Shown: in pieces, positions 1-7,058 of the stretch
How positions within the stretch are numbered: the stretch's first letter is position 1
Layout of the letters: every line of letters starts with the position of its first letter
DNA from: Desulfovibrio sp. A2
GTDB taxonomy: Bacteria > Desulfobacterota > Desulfovibrionia > Desulfovibrionales > Desulfovibrionaceae
NCBI RefSeq assembly: GCF_000226255.1
Contig: NZ_AGFG01000021.1
Coordinates: 1 to 16,426, forward strand
Reading direction: 5' to 3'
Length of the DNA stretch: 16,426 nt
The notes under the pieces: generated by a model
The model's database searches: none
Seen by the model: the letters and a program-made list of their open reading frames with translations, nothing else
What the model was told of the DNA's origin: nothing
Made by a program: the position numbers and the translations under genes

Positions 1-1
1 A

Positions 2-199
2 GAACGCCTCCTGCCGGGCGCGCGCGTTACCCAGACTTGCTGCGATTCCTGCGGCGAACTGCTCGGCGCGGCCACGGACTGCCGTGCCCTGGAACTGAGT
101 GGCGCTCTGTACGAGACCATTCCGGCGGACGTGATGCGTACGGCCCTGCGGACCGCGCTGACCAACCGCAAGCCCGGCGGCGACGAGCATGGCGGCTAG
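2..199 (+). CDS. DUF2703 domain protein, C-terminal fragment (5' end outside window)
   Basis: An open frame runs in from the left edge and stops at TAG 197-199, giving 65 visible residues. It has no start codon inside the window. The pattern is that of the C-terminal half of DUF2703 proteins as I know them: a cysteine cluster CCDSCGELLG (visible residues 13-22), then a DCR about five residues later, then LYETIPADVMRTAL (visible residues 36-49), matching the family's usual 'YE.IPA..I' ending. The biochemical role of DUF2703 is not established; its cysteine clusters suggest metal/metalloid or redox chemistry. It precedes an exported thioredoxin, a CcdA-like protein and an ArsP-like permease on the same strand, which favours a shared thiol or metalloid function. 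The tail after TNR (KPGGDEHGG) is unstructured. Family recognition is from memory of the motif pattern. Confidence 0.75.
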   Translation, partial: ERLLPGARVTQTCCDSCGELLGAATDCRALELSGALYETIPADVMRTALRTALTNRKPGGDEHGG

Positions 200-299
200 C
201 ATCGGCGGGTGGCGCGGCGTTGGCAGTATGGGGCAGAGCCTGCTTTACACCCGTGGCCGCGCCGAAGCCCCACAACGTCTTACCATCAAGGGTTATTCA

Positions 300-689
300 A
301 TGCGGATATCTGATGTGACGCGACATGTGCTGCCAGTTGCCCTGTTGTGTCTGTTTGCACTGGGTGCGGTCGCGTTCCCGGCACATGCCGGGGATGCCGT
401 CTACCCCGTCAAAGGGACGGTGACCATGATCGACCTGGGGGCCAAATCGTGCGTCCCGTGCCGGATGATGGCTCCCATCCTGTCGGAGTTGAAGGTGGAC
501 TTCAAAGGCAGGGCCGACGTCGTGTTCATCGACGTATGGGAGAATCCCGACCAGTCGGAGGCCTACGGCATCCGGGTCATTCCCACCCAGATATTCTACG
601 ACAAGTCCGGGGCCGAGGTGTACCGGCACGAAGGCTTCATGGACAAGGAGAGCATCCGGCGCATGCTTGACGTGCTTCTGAAGGGCTAA
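300..689 (+). CDS. Exported thioredoxin-fold protein
   Basis: A 129-residue protein. Residues 1-30 form a signal peptide: a short basic start, a hydrophobic core about 10-26, and an AHA-type cleavage site after A30, so the domain should act outside the cytoplasm. The thioredoxin fold has the redox motif C51-V-P-C54 and the cis-proline loop VIPTQ with P95. IDVWENPDQSEAYGIRVIP follows the usual strand-helix order, and the length after cleavage (about 99 residues) is normal for a single thioredoxin domain. I chose ATG 300 because AAGGG at 288-292 lies about 7 bases upstream and the signal peptide begins there. An in-frame ATG at 189 overlaps the previous gene, lacks a ribosome binding site and would bury the signal peptide. 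The next gene, a CcdA-like membrane protein, begins 5 bases after the stop, so it is the obvious electron donor. The natural target is unknown; the adjacent permease or DUF2703 protein are candidates. Confidence 0.9.
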   Translation: MRISDVTRHVLPVALLCLFALGAVAFPAHAGDAVYPVKGTVTMIDLGAKSCVPCRMMAPILSELKVDFKGRADVVFIDVWENPDQSEAYGIRVIPTQIFYDKSGAEVYRHEGFMDKESIRRMLDVLLKG

Positions 690-694
690 CCGCC

Positions 695-1423
695 GTGTCG
701 GGGATGTACGGCATGTTCGACCATTTCCTGCTTGCGGTCGCCACGTGGCTTTCCGGCGGGTTCCTTGTGGCCGCGCTGGGCAGTTTTCTCTGGGGGCTGG
801 TGAGCGTGTTGTTCAGCCCGTGCCATCTGGCATCCATCCCGCTCATCGTCGGCTACGTGGCCGGACAGGGCCGACTGGTGGAGGGACGGCAGGCGGCAGG
901 CTATGCGGCGCTGTTCACGATTGGGCTGTTTATGACCATAGCCCTCATCGGGGTGGCCTGTACCCTGCTCGGGCGCATGCTTGGCGACGTGGGGCCATAC
1001 TGGACCATTCCGGTGGGGGCGCTGTTGCTGTGGGTGGCCTTCGGCATGCTGGGCGTTGCCGCCTGCACCATGTCCGGCGGCGGCCTGATGGCGAAGTTGC
1101 AGGTGCGCGGGCACGGCGGTGCGTTCGTGCTGGGGCTTGCCTACGGCGTGCTTTCCGGCTCGTGCACGTTCGGGTTCATCGCGCCGTTGCTGGCCGTGGT
1201 CACGGTGCAGCAGCGGGTGGCCGAAGGCATCGTGCTTGTCGTCCTGTTCGGCCTTGGTCACTGCCTGCCCATCGTGGCGGCGGGCAGTTCCGCCGCGCTG
1301 GTGCAGCGGTTGCTGGCTGCCCGCGCCATGCAGCGCGGCAGCGCCTGGTTCCGGCGTTTGGCGGGCATCGCAGTGGGTCTGCTTGGCGGGTACTTCATCA
1401 TCCGCCCGTTTCTTGATTCGTAA
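695..1423 (+). CDS. CcdA/DsbD-type transmembrane thiol-disulfide electron carrier
   Basis: A 242-residue integral membrane protein with about six hydrophobic segments. It has the two intramembrane cysteines typical of the CcdA/DsbD transmembrane domain: C43 in FSPCHLASIP and C157 in SGSCTFGFIAP, each followed by a proline that kinks the helix. In this family the pair takes electrons from cytoplasmic thioredoxin and reduces exported thiol proteins. The start is GTG 695, with AAGGG at 681-685 (inside the end of the thioredoxin gene) 9 bases upstream; ATG 704 and 716 are weaker alternatives. Only 5 bases separate it from the exported thioredoxin, so the two are probably translated from one message and form a redox relay. 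The SPCHLASIP sequence departs from the more usual SPCVLP, placing it in a divergent branch. Cytochrome c maturation is possible, but no other ccm or resB genes are nearby. Confidence 0.9.
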   Translation: MSGMYGMFDHFLLAVATWLSGGFLVAALGSFLWGLVSVLFSPCHLASIPLIVGYVAGQGRLVEGRQAAGYAALFTIGLFMTIALIGVACTLLGRMLGDVGPYWTIPVGALLLWVAFGMLGVAACTMSGGGLMAKLQVRGHGGAFVLGLAYGVLSGSCTFGFIAPLLAVVTVQQRVAEGIVLVVLFGLGHCLPIVAAGSSAALVQRLLAARAMQRGSAWFRRLAGIAVGLLGGYFIIRPFLDS

Positions 1424-1458
1424 CCCGAAACCGACGGCTTTGCCGCCCGGAGGGTATC

Positions 1459-2760
1459 ATGTTCTGGAAGGAACAATGGAAACCGCTTGCGGTCATGCTG
1501 GTTGTTTTCGTGGCTTGCTTCTGGCTGCCCGTGGGCGTGGCCCGGTTTGACGATTCCGTGCTGGAGGCGCTGCACCTGGTCAAGTGGTACGCGCAGGAAC
1601 ACGTGTTGCTGTGCCTTGTCCCCGCCTTTTTCATCGCGGGGGCCATTTCCGTCTTCGTCAGCCAGGCCTCGGTGCTGAAGTACCTTGGACCGCAGGCCAA
1701 CAAGGCGGTGGCCTATGCCGTGGCCTCCTGCTCCGGCACCATCCTTGCCGTGTGCTCCTGCACCATCCTGCCGCTTTTCGCGGGCATCTACCGGCGCGGC
1801 GCAGGGCTGGGGCCCGCCTCGGCATTCCTGTATTCCGGCCCTGCCATCAACATCCTGGCCATATTCCTCACCGCGCGCATCCTTGGCGCCGAAATCGGCA
1901 TCGCGCGCGCCGTCGGGGCGGTGCTGTTCAGCGTGGTGATCGGGCTGGCCATGCACTGGATATATCGCAAGGAGGAGACGGAAAAGGCGGAGGGCATGGC
2001 CGCCATGCCCATTCCGGAAACACGCCACACCTTGGGGCAGGATGTGGTGTATTTCGCCTCCATGGTAGGCATTCTGGTGTTCGCCAACTGGGGGCGGCCC
2101 GCCGAATCGGAAGGGCTGTGGGCGATGATTTACACGTGGCGTTGGTGGACGGCGGGCGCTTTTGGCCTGTTGCTGGGCATGGCCCTTGTGCGGTGGTTCG
2201 ACCTGCCCCTCTCACGCGTCGCGGGCGTGGGAGGCGTGGTGACCTTGCTGGCGCTAGTCGTGCCCCACCTGCCGCTGGTTCCCTTCGTTGCGGGCGTGGT
2301 GGGGCTTTCGGCCATCATCAGCGTGCGCGAGGACGAAACCGGCGAGTGGTTTCGGGCAAGCTGGGATTTCGCCAAGCAGATACTGCCCCTGTTGCTGTAT
2401 GGGGTGCTTGTTTCCGGCATGTTGCTGGGGAGACCCGGCGGCGAAGGGCTGCTGCCATCGGCGTGGGTGGCTGCCGCCGTGGGTGGCAATTCGTTTCTGG
2501 CGAATTTTACAGCTTCGTTCCTGGGAGCATTCATGTATTTCGCCACGCTGACCGAGATTCCCATCGTGCAGGGACTTCTGGGCAGCGGCATGGGCAAGGG
2601 CCCCGCACTGGCCCTGCTGCTGGCTGGTCCGGCACTGAGCCTTCCCAGCATGCTGGTCATCCGGTCGGTCATGGGAACGCAGAAAACGGTGGTCTATGTC
2701 TCGCTGGTTGTCGTGATGGCGACCCTGACCGGCATGCTGTTCGGTGGGATTGCAGGTTAA
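1459..2760 (+). CDS. ArsP/UPF0718-type permease
   Basis: A 433-residue polytopic membrane protein with two similar halves. The first half carries the family signature SCSGTILAVCSCT (residues 90-102; C91, C99, C101) followed by LPLFAGIYRRGAGLGPASAF and the segment SGPAINILA (126-134). The second half repeats the theme around GGNSFLANF (342-350) and LAGPALSLPSMLVIR (388-402). The halves are split by a charged cytoplasmic loop at about 170-195. This is the PF03773 (ArsP_1, old DUF318) permease family; characterised ArsP members export trivalent organoarsenicals, but many homologues have unknown cargo. ATG 1459 has GGAGGG at 1449-1454, 4 bases upstream. It lies 35 bases after the CcdA-like gene and closes the cluster. 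The Cys-X-Cys pair next to a thiol-redox relay suggests thiol-binding cargo such as arsenic, antimony or mercury compounds, or a redox-gated transporter. The cargo is inference. Confidence 0.85.
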   Translation: MFWKEQWKPLAVMLVVFVACFWLPVGVARFDDSVLEALHLVKWYAQEHVLLCLVPAFFIAGAISVFVSQASVLKYLGPQANKAVAYAVASCSGTILAVCSCTILPLFAGIYRRGAGLGPASAFLYSGPAINILAIFLTARILGAEIGIARAVGAVLFSVVIGLAMHWIYRKEETEKAEGMAAMPIPETRHTLGQDVVYFASMVGILVFANWGRPAESEGLWAMIYTWRWWTAGAFGLLLGMALVRWFDLPLSRVAGVGGVVTLLALVVPHLPLVPFVAGVVGLSAIISVREDETGEWFRASWDFAKQILPLLLYGVLVSGMLLGRPGGEGLLPSAWVAAAVGGNSFLANFTASFLGAFMYFATLTEIPIVQGLLGSGMGKGPALALLLAGPALSLPSMLVIRSVMGTQKTVVYVSLVVVMATLTGMLFGGIAG

Positions 2761-3051
2761 AGGCAGCCATTCGAACTGAAAGCCGTTGGCCCGCCACAGC
2801 TTTCCTTTATCATTCCAATCCGCCGACACACGCTTGCCACCCGGCCCGCGTAGGTGTATGCATGCCGTCCGCGACATGCCGTGACCGCCTTTGCCAGACC
2901 CCTCGCCGGGTCGCCGTGGTCGGGCCCGTCGCCCCGCCCCGCCTCCCCGCCGCATGCGGGAACGCGTCTTCCCCCACAAGCCACCAGCCGCGCCGGGCCA
3001 GAGGCCCTGCCCCGCCCGTGGCCGAAGCCCATCCCGCCAGGAGAATTTCCC
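2761..3051. other. Intergenic region between permease and typA
   Basis: This 291-base gap holds no convincing gene. A frame open into typA reads as proline- and arginine-rich low-complexity sequence and was rejected as an N-terminal extension. Just after the permease stop, AAAGC at 2779-2783 could pair with GCTTT at 2799-2803, followed by CCTTTAT: a weak terminator candidate. A promoter-like pair is annotated separately, and AGGAGA at 3039-3044 is the typA ribosome binding site. Confidence 0.5.
2834..2862 (+). promoter_or_regulatory. Possible sigma-70 promoter for typA
   Basis: TTGCCA at 2834-2839 (5 of 6 matches to the -35 consensus) is followed by a 17-base spacer and TATGCA at 2857-2862 (3 of 6 to the -10 consensus). 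Spacing is ideal but the -10 is weak. It would give a leader of roughly 180 bases before the TTG start of typA. Confidence 0.3.
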
Positions 3052-4890
3052 TTGAGCACCGCAGTGCACAACGACAGGTTGCGCAACGTCGCCATCATCG
3101 CCCACGTTGACCACGGCAAGACCACCCTCGTGGACGCCATGTTTCGCCAGAGCGGCGTGTTTCGCGCCGACCAGCAGGTGGACGACCGCGTCATGGACCG
3201 CATGGACCTGGAACGCGAGCGCGGCATCACCATCGCCGCCAAGAACTGCGCCGTTTCGTGGCAGGGCGTGAAGATCAACATCATCGACACTCCCGGCCAC
3301 GCCGACTTCGGCGGCGAGGTGGAGCGCGCCCTGTCCATGGCCAGCGGCGCCATCCTGCTGGTGGACGCCTCGGAAGGCCCCCTGCCCCAGACCCGCTTCG
3401 TGCTGCGCAAGACGCTGGAAGCGGGCCTGAAGGTGGTCGTGGTGGTCAACAAGATCGACCGCAAGGACGCCCGCCCGCAGGAAGTGCTGAACGAGATCTA
3501 CGACCTGTTCATCGACCTGGACGCCAACGAACAGCAGCTTGAATTTCCCGTGCTGTACGCCATCGGCCGCGAGGGCGTGGCAATGCACGGCCTTGAGGAC
3601 GAGCAGGTGGACCTTGGTCCGCTGTTCGAGACCATCGTCAAGGAAATGCCCGGCCCGGCATACGACCCGGCGGAACCCTTCCAGATGCTGGTGGCCGACC
3701 TTGCCTACTCCGACTACCTCGGCCGCATGGCCGTGGGCCGCGTGTTCCACGGCTCGGTCAAGGCCAAGGACACCCTGGTCTGCATCGACGAGGACGGCAA
3801 GGAAAACCCCCTGCGCGTCACCCGTCTGCAGGTCTACGAAGGGCTGCAACTGCGCGACGCCGAAGAGGCCGAACCCGGCGACATCGTGGTGGTGGCGGGC
3901 ATCGAAAACGTGAAAATCGGCGACACCATCTGCACCCGCGAAGCCCCGCGCGCCCTGCCCCGCATCCGCGTGGACGAGCCCACCGTGGCCATGCGCTTCA
4001 CCATCAACACCTCGCCGCTGGCCGGTCGCGAAGGCAAGCTGGTGCAGTCCAGCAAGATCCGCGAACGCCTGCTGCGCGAAGCGCTGTCCAACGTGGCCAT
4101 CCGCGTGGAAGACTCCGAGGAGCGCGACAGCTTCATCGTGAAGGGGCGCGGCGAATTCCAGATGGCCATCCTTATCGAGACCATGCGCCGCGAAGGCTTC
4201 GAACTGTGCGTGGGCCGTCCGGAAGTCATCATGCGCGAGAAGGACGGCGAGCGCCTTGAACCCATCGAGCACCTGTACGTGGACTGCGACGAGGTGTTCA
4301 TGGGCGTGGTCACCGAAAAGCTGTCCATCCGCAAGGGCCGCATGACCAACTGCGCCAACAACGGCACCGGCCGGGTGCGGCTGGAGTTTTCCGTGCCCTC
4401 GCGCGGGCTCATCGGCTACCGCGACGAATTCCTTACCGACACCAAGGGCACCGGCATCATGAACTCGTACCTGGAAGGGTACGAGCCGTATCGCGGCGAC
4501 TTCCCCACCCGGTTCACCGGTTCGCTGGTGTCCGACCGTGCGGGCAACGCCGTGGCCTACGCCCTGTTCAACCTGGAGCCGCGCGGCGAAATGTTCTGCG
4601 TGCCCGGCGACCCGGTGTACGAAGGGCTGATCTGCGGTGAGCACAACCGCGAAAACGACATCGACGTGAACCCCACCAAGGAAAAGAAGCTCACCAACAT
4701 GCGCGCCTCGGGCAAGGACGAGAACGTCATCCTTACCCCCGTGCGGCCCATGACCCTCGAGCGCGCCCTGCACTTCGTGCGCGAGGACGAAATGGTGGAG
4801 GTAACCCCCGTGTCCATCCGCCTGCGCAAGACCATCCTGGCCGCCCAGAAGCGTTACCAGATGGAAGCCGCCAAAAAGAAGGGCAAGTAG
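3052..4890 (+). CDS. typA: Translational GTPase TypA/BipA
   Basis: A 612-residue ribosome-associated GTPase of the EF-G/EF-Tu superfamily, close in length to E. coli BipA (about 607). It is a cytoplasmic factor that binds the 70S ribosome and assists growth under stress or low temperature. The GTPase motifs are intact: G1 AHVDHGKTT (17-25), G2 RGIT (57-60), G3 DTPGHADFGGEVER (79-92) and G4 NKID (133-136). The beta-barrel domain (from about 210), the EF-G-like domains and the BipA-specific C-terminal domain follow, ending in a lysine-rich tail (AAKKKGK). I chose TTG 3052 because AGGAGA at 3039-3044 is 7 bases upstream and the protein then begins a few residues before the first GTPase strand; GTG 3064 is the alternative. 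An in-frame ATG at 2854 would add 66 low-complexity residues with no family counterpart. A strong terminator follows, so it is probably monocistronic. Confidence 0.97.
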   Translation: MSTAVHNDRLRNVAIIAHVDHGKTTLVDAMFRQSGVFRADQQVDDRVMDRMDLERERGITIAAKNCAVSWQGVKINIIDTPGHADFGGEVERALSMASGAILLVDASEGPLPQTRFVLRKTLEAGLKVVVVVNKIDRKDARPQEVLNEIYDLFIDLDANEQQLEFPVLYAIGREGVAMHGLEDEQVDLGPLFETIVKEMPGPAYDPAEPFQMLVADLAYSDYLGRMAVGRVFHGSVKAKDTLVCIDEDGKENPLRVTRLQVYEGLQLRDAEEAEPGDIVVVAGIENVKIGDTICTREAPRALPRIRVDEPTVAMRFTINTSPLAGREGKLVQSSKIRERLLREALSNVAIRVEDSEERDSFIVKGRGEFQMAILIETMRREGFELCVGRPEVIMREKDGERLEPIEHLYVDCDEVFMGVVTEKLSIRKGRMTNCANNGTGRVRLEFSVPSRGLIGYRDEFLTDTKGTGIMNSYLEGYEPYRGDFPTRFTGSLVSDRAGNAVAYALFNLEPRGEMFCVPGDPVYEGLICGEHNRENDIDVNPTKEKKLTNMRASGKDENVILTPVRPMTLERALHFVREDEMVEVTPVSIRLRKTILAAQKRYQMEAAKKKGK

Positions 4891-4934
4891 CCGAAGGCGG
4901 ACAGCCGGAAGGCACGCCGCATCGAAACGCACGA

Positions 4935-4967
4935 CGGCCGGAATCCGAAAGGGTTCCGGCCGCCTTT
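4935..4967 (+). terminator. Rho-independent terminator of typA
   Basis: A 12-bp stem (4935-4946 with 4951-4962, one T-G wobble) is closed by a GAAA tetraloop (4947-4950) and followed by CCTTT. It lies 44 bases after the typA stop. The T tract is short, but the stem is long and GC-rich. Confidence 0.85.
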
Positions 4968-5168
4968 GCGTTGTGACCTGCGGCGCGTTGCCGCAAAGGG
5001 CACGGGCGCTGCTGCTGCCCGGCGCGGCTGCGTCAGCCAACCGTCCGCCGGTGCGCCACGGGGCTGTCCGGTTTCCGACATTTCAACAGACAACACATGC
5101 AATTTCAGCAAAATACGCCAACGGCACGCTTCCTGCTTTTCCGGCTGCAAGCCCAAGGAGGCGCACTC

Positions 5169-5534
5169 ATGAAACAGAACATCATGCGGCAGGCCGCCGA
5201 AAACCTGACCACCGAAGACCAGGACATGCTCCGCCGCCTTGGCGAGGCCACCCGCACCGACGGCACCAAGCCCGCGCTGGACATGGATCTGCGGGCAGAT
5301 CTGTGCGCCGAGATGGCCGAAATGGCCGAGTCGGTGCGCAGCCTGCTGACCCTGCTGAACCGCCACGGCTTTCTGGAAACCCTGCCCGACAAGGCCCACC
5401 CCGCCTACCAGTCGGTGATGCGGCGCATCGGGGCCTCCGCCCTGCGCGGCCAGACCCTGCTGGCCCGTTCCGACGCGCTGGACAAGGACACACTGCTGGC
5501 GGTCATGCCCGAGCACAACAAGCGGCTCAATTAG
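5169..5534 (+). CDS. Small protein of unknown function
   Basis: A 121-residue protein I cannot assign to a family. ATG 5169 is preceded by a full AAGGAGG at 5155-5161, 7 bases upstream, which strongly supports translation and decides against the in-frame ATG at 5097. The protein is predicted soluble: no signal peptide, no membrane segment, no cysteine pairs (its one cysteine is in LRADLCAEMAEMAESV). It is mostly helical, with an acidic N-terminal half (TTEDQDMLRRLGEATR, then ADLCAEMAEMAESVRSLLTLL) that could form a short helical bundle, and a C-terminal half with basic residues ending MPEHNKRLN. It stands alone between the typA terminator and convergent inverted repeats, so context gives no functional clue. 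The AT-richer stretch at about 5078-5135 probably contains its promoter, but I cannot place the boxes. Confidence 0.85.
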   Translation: MKQNIMRQAAENLTTEDQDMLRRLGEATRTDGTKPALDMDLRADLCAEMAEMAESVRSLLTLLNRHGFLETLPDKAHPAYQSVMRRIGASALRGQTLLARSDALDKDTLLAVMPEHNKRLN

Positions 5535-5578
5535 CGGGCCGCAGCCTGCCCCAGCGGCAGGCCCCAGTGGCGGCCCGC
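5534..5578 (+). terminator. Two-layer inverted repeat, probable terminator
   Basis: The outer arms GCGGGCCGC (5534-5542) and GCGGCCCGC (5570-5578) are perfect complements. Inside them GCCTGCC (5544-5550) pairs with GGCAGGC (5556-5562) around a 5-base loop. The structure begins on the last base of the stop codon of the 121-residue protein. There is no good T tract after it, so termination may be weak or Rho-assisted. Confidence 0.55.
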
Positions 5579-5602
5579 CCACGTTTCCGCCCCGGAACGC
5601 TA

Positions 5603-5640
5603 CGACGACGGAGCGATGCCCATGCATCGTCCCGTCGTCG
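5603..5640. repeat. Large imperfect hairpin in convergent gap
   Basis: Bases 5603-5618 pair with 5625-5640: nine perfect pairs, one A-C mismatch (5612/5631), then six pairs including one G-T wobble, around a 6-base loop. It lies between the end of the 121-residue gene (+) and the end of the YheT-like gene (-), where a bidirectional terminator is expected, but neither strand has a clear T run next to it. Confidence 0.5.
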
Positions 5641-5762
5641 CGTCGTTTGCGGAAAATGGCGTTCAAGGATGGAAGACTGCCCGACGGCGTTTTTGCTGCG
5701 CCCCAACTGCATCCCGGCAGCATTCCAGCCCGGCTTCGGGCTTCAGTTCCGGCCGCGCCGTC

Positions 5763-6758
5763 TCACTGCCCGGCCTGCCCCGCGCCCGATCCCGCCAGAA
5801 AATCCGCCGCCCGCGCCTCGGACCAGTAGCGGTTGCCGCCGTTCAGGGTCACGAAGCCCACGTGGCCGCCCACCTTGGGCATTTCCAGATGCAGCGCCGA
5901 ATTGCGCGCGGCTTCGGCCTCGGGGAAGCAGCCTGGCGACAGGAACGGGTCGTCGCAGGCGTTGACCAGCAGGGTGGGCACCCGGATGGCATGCAGCACC
6001 GGCAGGCACCCGCTGCGCCGCCAGTAGTCCATGGCCGAGGCAAAGCCGTGCAGCGGCGCGGTGAACCGCTCGTCGAACTCGGCGAAGGTGCGCATGGCGT
6101 CCAGCCCGGTCAGGTCGAACATGCCGGGGAACAGGGCCGCCTTCTCGCGCATCTTCACCCGCAGCGAGCGCAGGAAATATTCCATGTAGATGCGGTTGGC
6201 GGGCCGGTCCAGCACGGCCGCCGCGCCCACCAGGTCGCACGGCACGGAAAAGACCGCCGCCCCAGCCACTTCGGCGGGCACCCGGCCGGGATTCTCGCCC
6301 AGGTACTTCAGGGTCTGGTTGCCGCCCATGCTGAAGCCCACCAGCGCGATGCGCCGGTAGCCACGGGCCAGGCAGAATTCCACGGTGGCGTGCAGGTCTT
6401 CCGTTTCGCCGCTGTGGTACATGCCCGGCTGGCGGTTGGTTTCGCCGCCGCAGCCCCGAAAGTTGCGGGCCACCACGTCCCAGCCGGTGGCGGCCAGGGC
6501 GCTGGCCATGCCCTGCACGTAGCGGCGGCGCGAATTGCCTTCCAGGCCATGCGAGATGACGGCCACGCCCCGGAACGGGGCGAAGGGGTCTGCGGTGGTC
6601 AGGTCGAGGTCGATGAAGTCGCCGTCGGGCAGGGTCAGGCGTTCACGGCGTTGCTCCACCTCCGGGCGGGGGCGGAACAGCACGGGAAAGATGGTCTGCG
6701 CGTGCCCGTTGCGCAAAAAGAACGGCGCGCGGTAGCTGGAGGCGAAGGAGACGGGCAT
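5763..6758 (-). CDS. YheT-like alpha/beta-fold hydrolase
   Basis: A 331-residue cytoplasmic alpha/beta hydrolase (E. coli YheT is about 340). The N-terminal signature APFFLRNGHAQTIFP (11-25) is typical of the YheT/COG0429 branch. The oxyanion region is VISHGLEGNSRRRY (67-80). The nucleophile elbow is GFSMGGN with S143, the acid is within NACDDPF (D269 or D270), and the histidine is H299 in GGHVGF. The RNFRGCGGE segment (98-106) is also a family hallmark. The substrate of this branch is not established; esterase or acyl-chain hydrolysis is the usual guess. ATG at 6758 has AAGGA (minus strand, at 6772-6768) 9 bases upstream. The gene stands alone, divergent from the flavoprotein and convergent with the 121-residue gene. 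Its upstream region carries tandem repeats. Confidence 0.9.
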   Translation of the reverse strand: MPVSFASSYRAPFFLRNGHAQTIFPVLFRPRPEVEQRRERLTLPDGDFIDLDLTTADPFAPFRGVAVISHGLEGNSRRRYVQGMASALAATGWDVVARNFRGCGGETNRQPGMYHSGETEDLHATVEFCLARGYRRIALVGFSMGGNQTLKYLGENPGRVPAEVAGAAVFSVPCDLVGAAAVLDRPANRIYMEYFLRSLRVKMREKAALFPGMFDLTGLDAMRTFAEFDERFTAPLHGFASAMDYWRRSGCLPVLHAIRVPTLLVNACDDPFLSPGCFPEAEAARNSALHLEMPKVGGHVGFVTLNGGNRYWSEARAADFLAGSGAGQAGQ

Positions 6759-7058
6759 GGGGGGCGGTCCTTGGGAGCTTCTCGGGGAGTATTCCGGGTG
6801 AGTCTTTTGGGTGAGTCTTTCGGGGGGCGTTTTCAGGAGGAGTATTCCGGGCGCGAATGAACGCGGATTCGCGGCGGGGCGACCATACGGCACCCGGCCG
6901 GGGCTGTCGATGGGCGGTTGCGCACCCGCCATGCCGCCCCACCCGCAAGCGGGGTGACAAGCGGGCCGGCCTCGGGTAGGAGTGCCGCCACGGGCGCATC
7001 CCGCGCCATTTCCCAACCCTCTGGCAGCGCCGGGCGCACCCGGCACACCGTACACCAC
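6759..7058. other. Divergent intergenic region
   Basis: This 300-base gap lies between the YheT-like gene (-) and the flavoprotein (+), so it should contain two promoters. The YheT-side half holds the YheT ribosome binding site and two sets of 13-base direct repeats, listed separately. The flavoprotein-side half (about 6860-7058) is GC-rich, and I see no convincing promoter or ribosome binding site in it. Confidence 0.5.
6786..6851. repeat. Nested 13-bp direct repeats upstream of the YheT-like gene
   Basis: GGAGTATTCCGGG occurs exactly at 6786-6798 and again at 6839-6851 (53-base period). Between them GGGTGAGTCTTTT (6796-6808) is followed immediately by GGGTGAGTCTTTC (6809-6821), a tandem 13-base unit differing in the last base. 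They lie 28-93 bases upstream of the YheT-like start codon, where operators or promoter duplications would act. No known regulator site was recognised. Confidence 0.7.

Noticed and set aside
189..299. N-terminal extension of the thioredoxin from ATG 189.
   Set aside because: It overlaps the DUF2703 fragment, lacks a ribosome binding site and would hide a good signal peptide that starts at 300.
2854..3051. N-terminal extension of TypA from ATG 2854.
   Set aside because: Pro/Arg-rich low-complexity residues with no family counterpart; the ribosome binding site serves TTG 3052.
2254..5040. A 928-codon open frame on the minus strand across the permease and typA.
   Set aside because: It is antisense to typA, which has intact GTPase motifs. 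The translation is His/Ala/Gly-rich with no domain pattern, typical of shadows in GC-rich DNA.
5616..6860. A 414-codon plus-strand frame opposite the YheT-like gene.
   Set aside because: No ribosome binding site and no motif, while the minus strand encodes a complete alpha/beta hydrolase with its catalytic triad.
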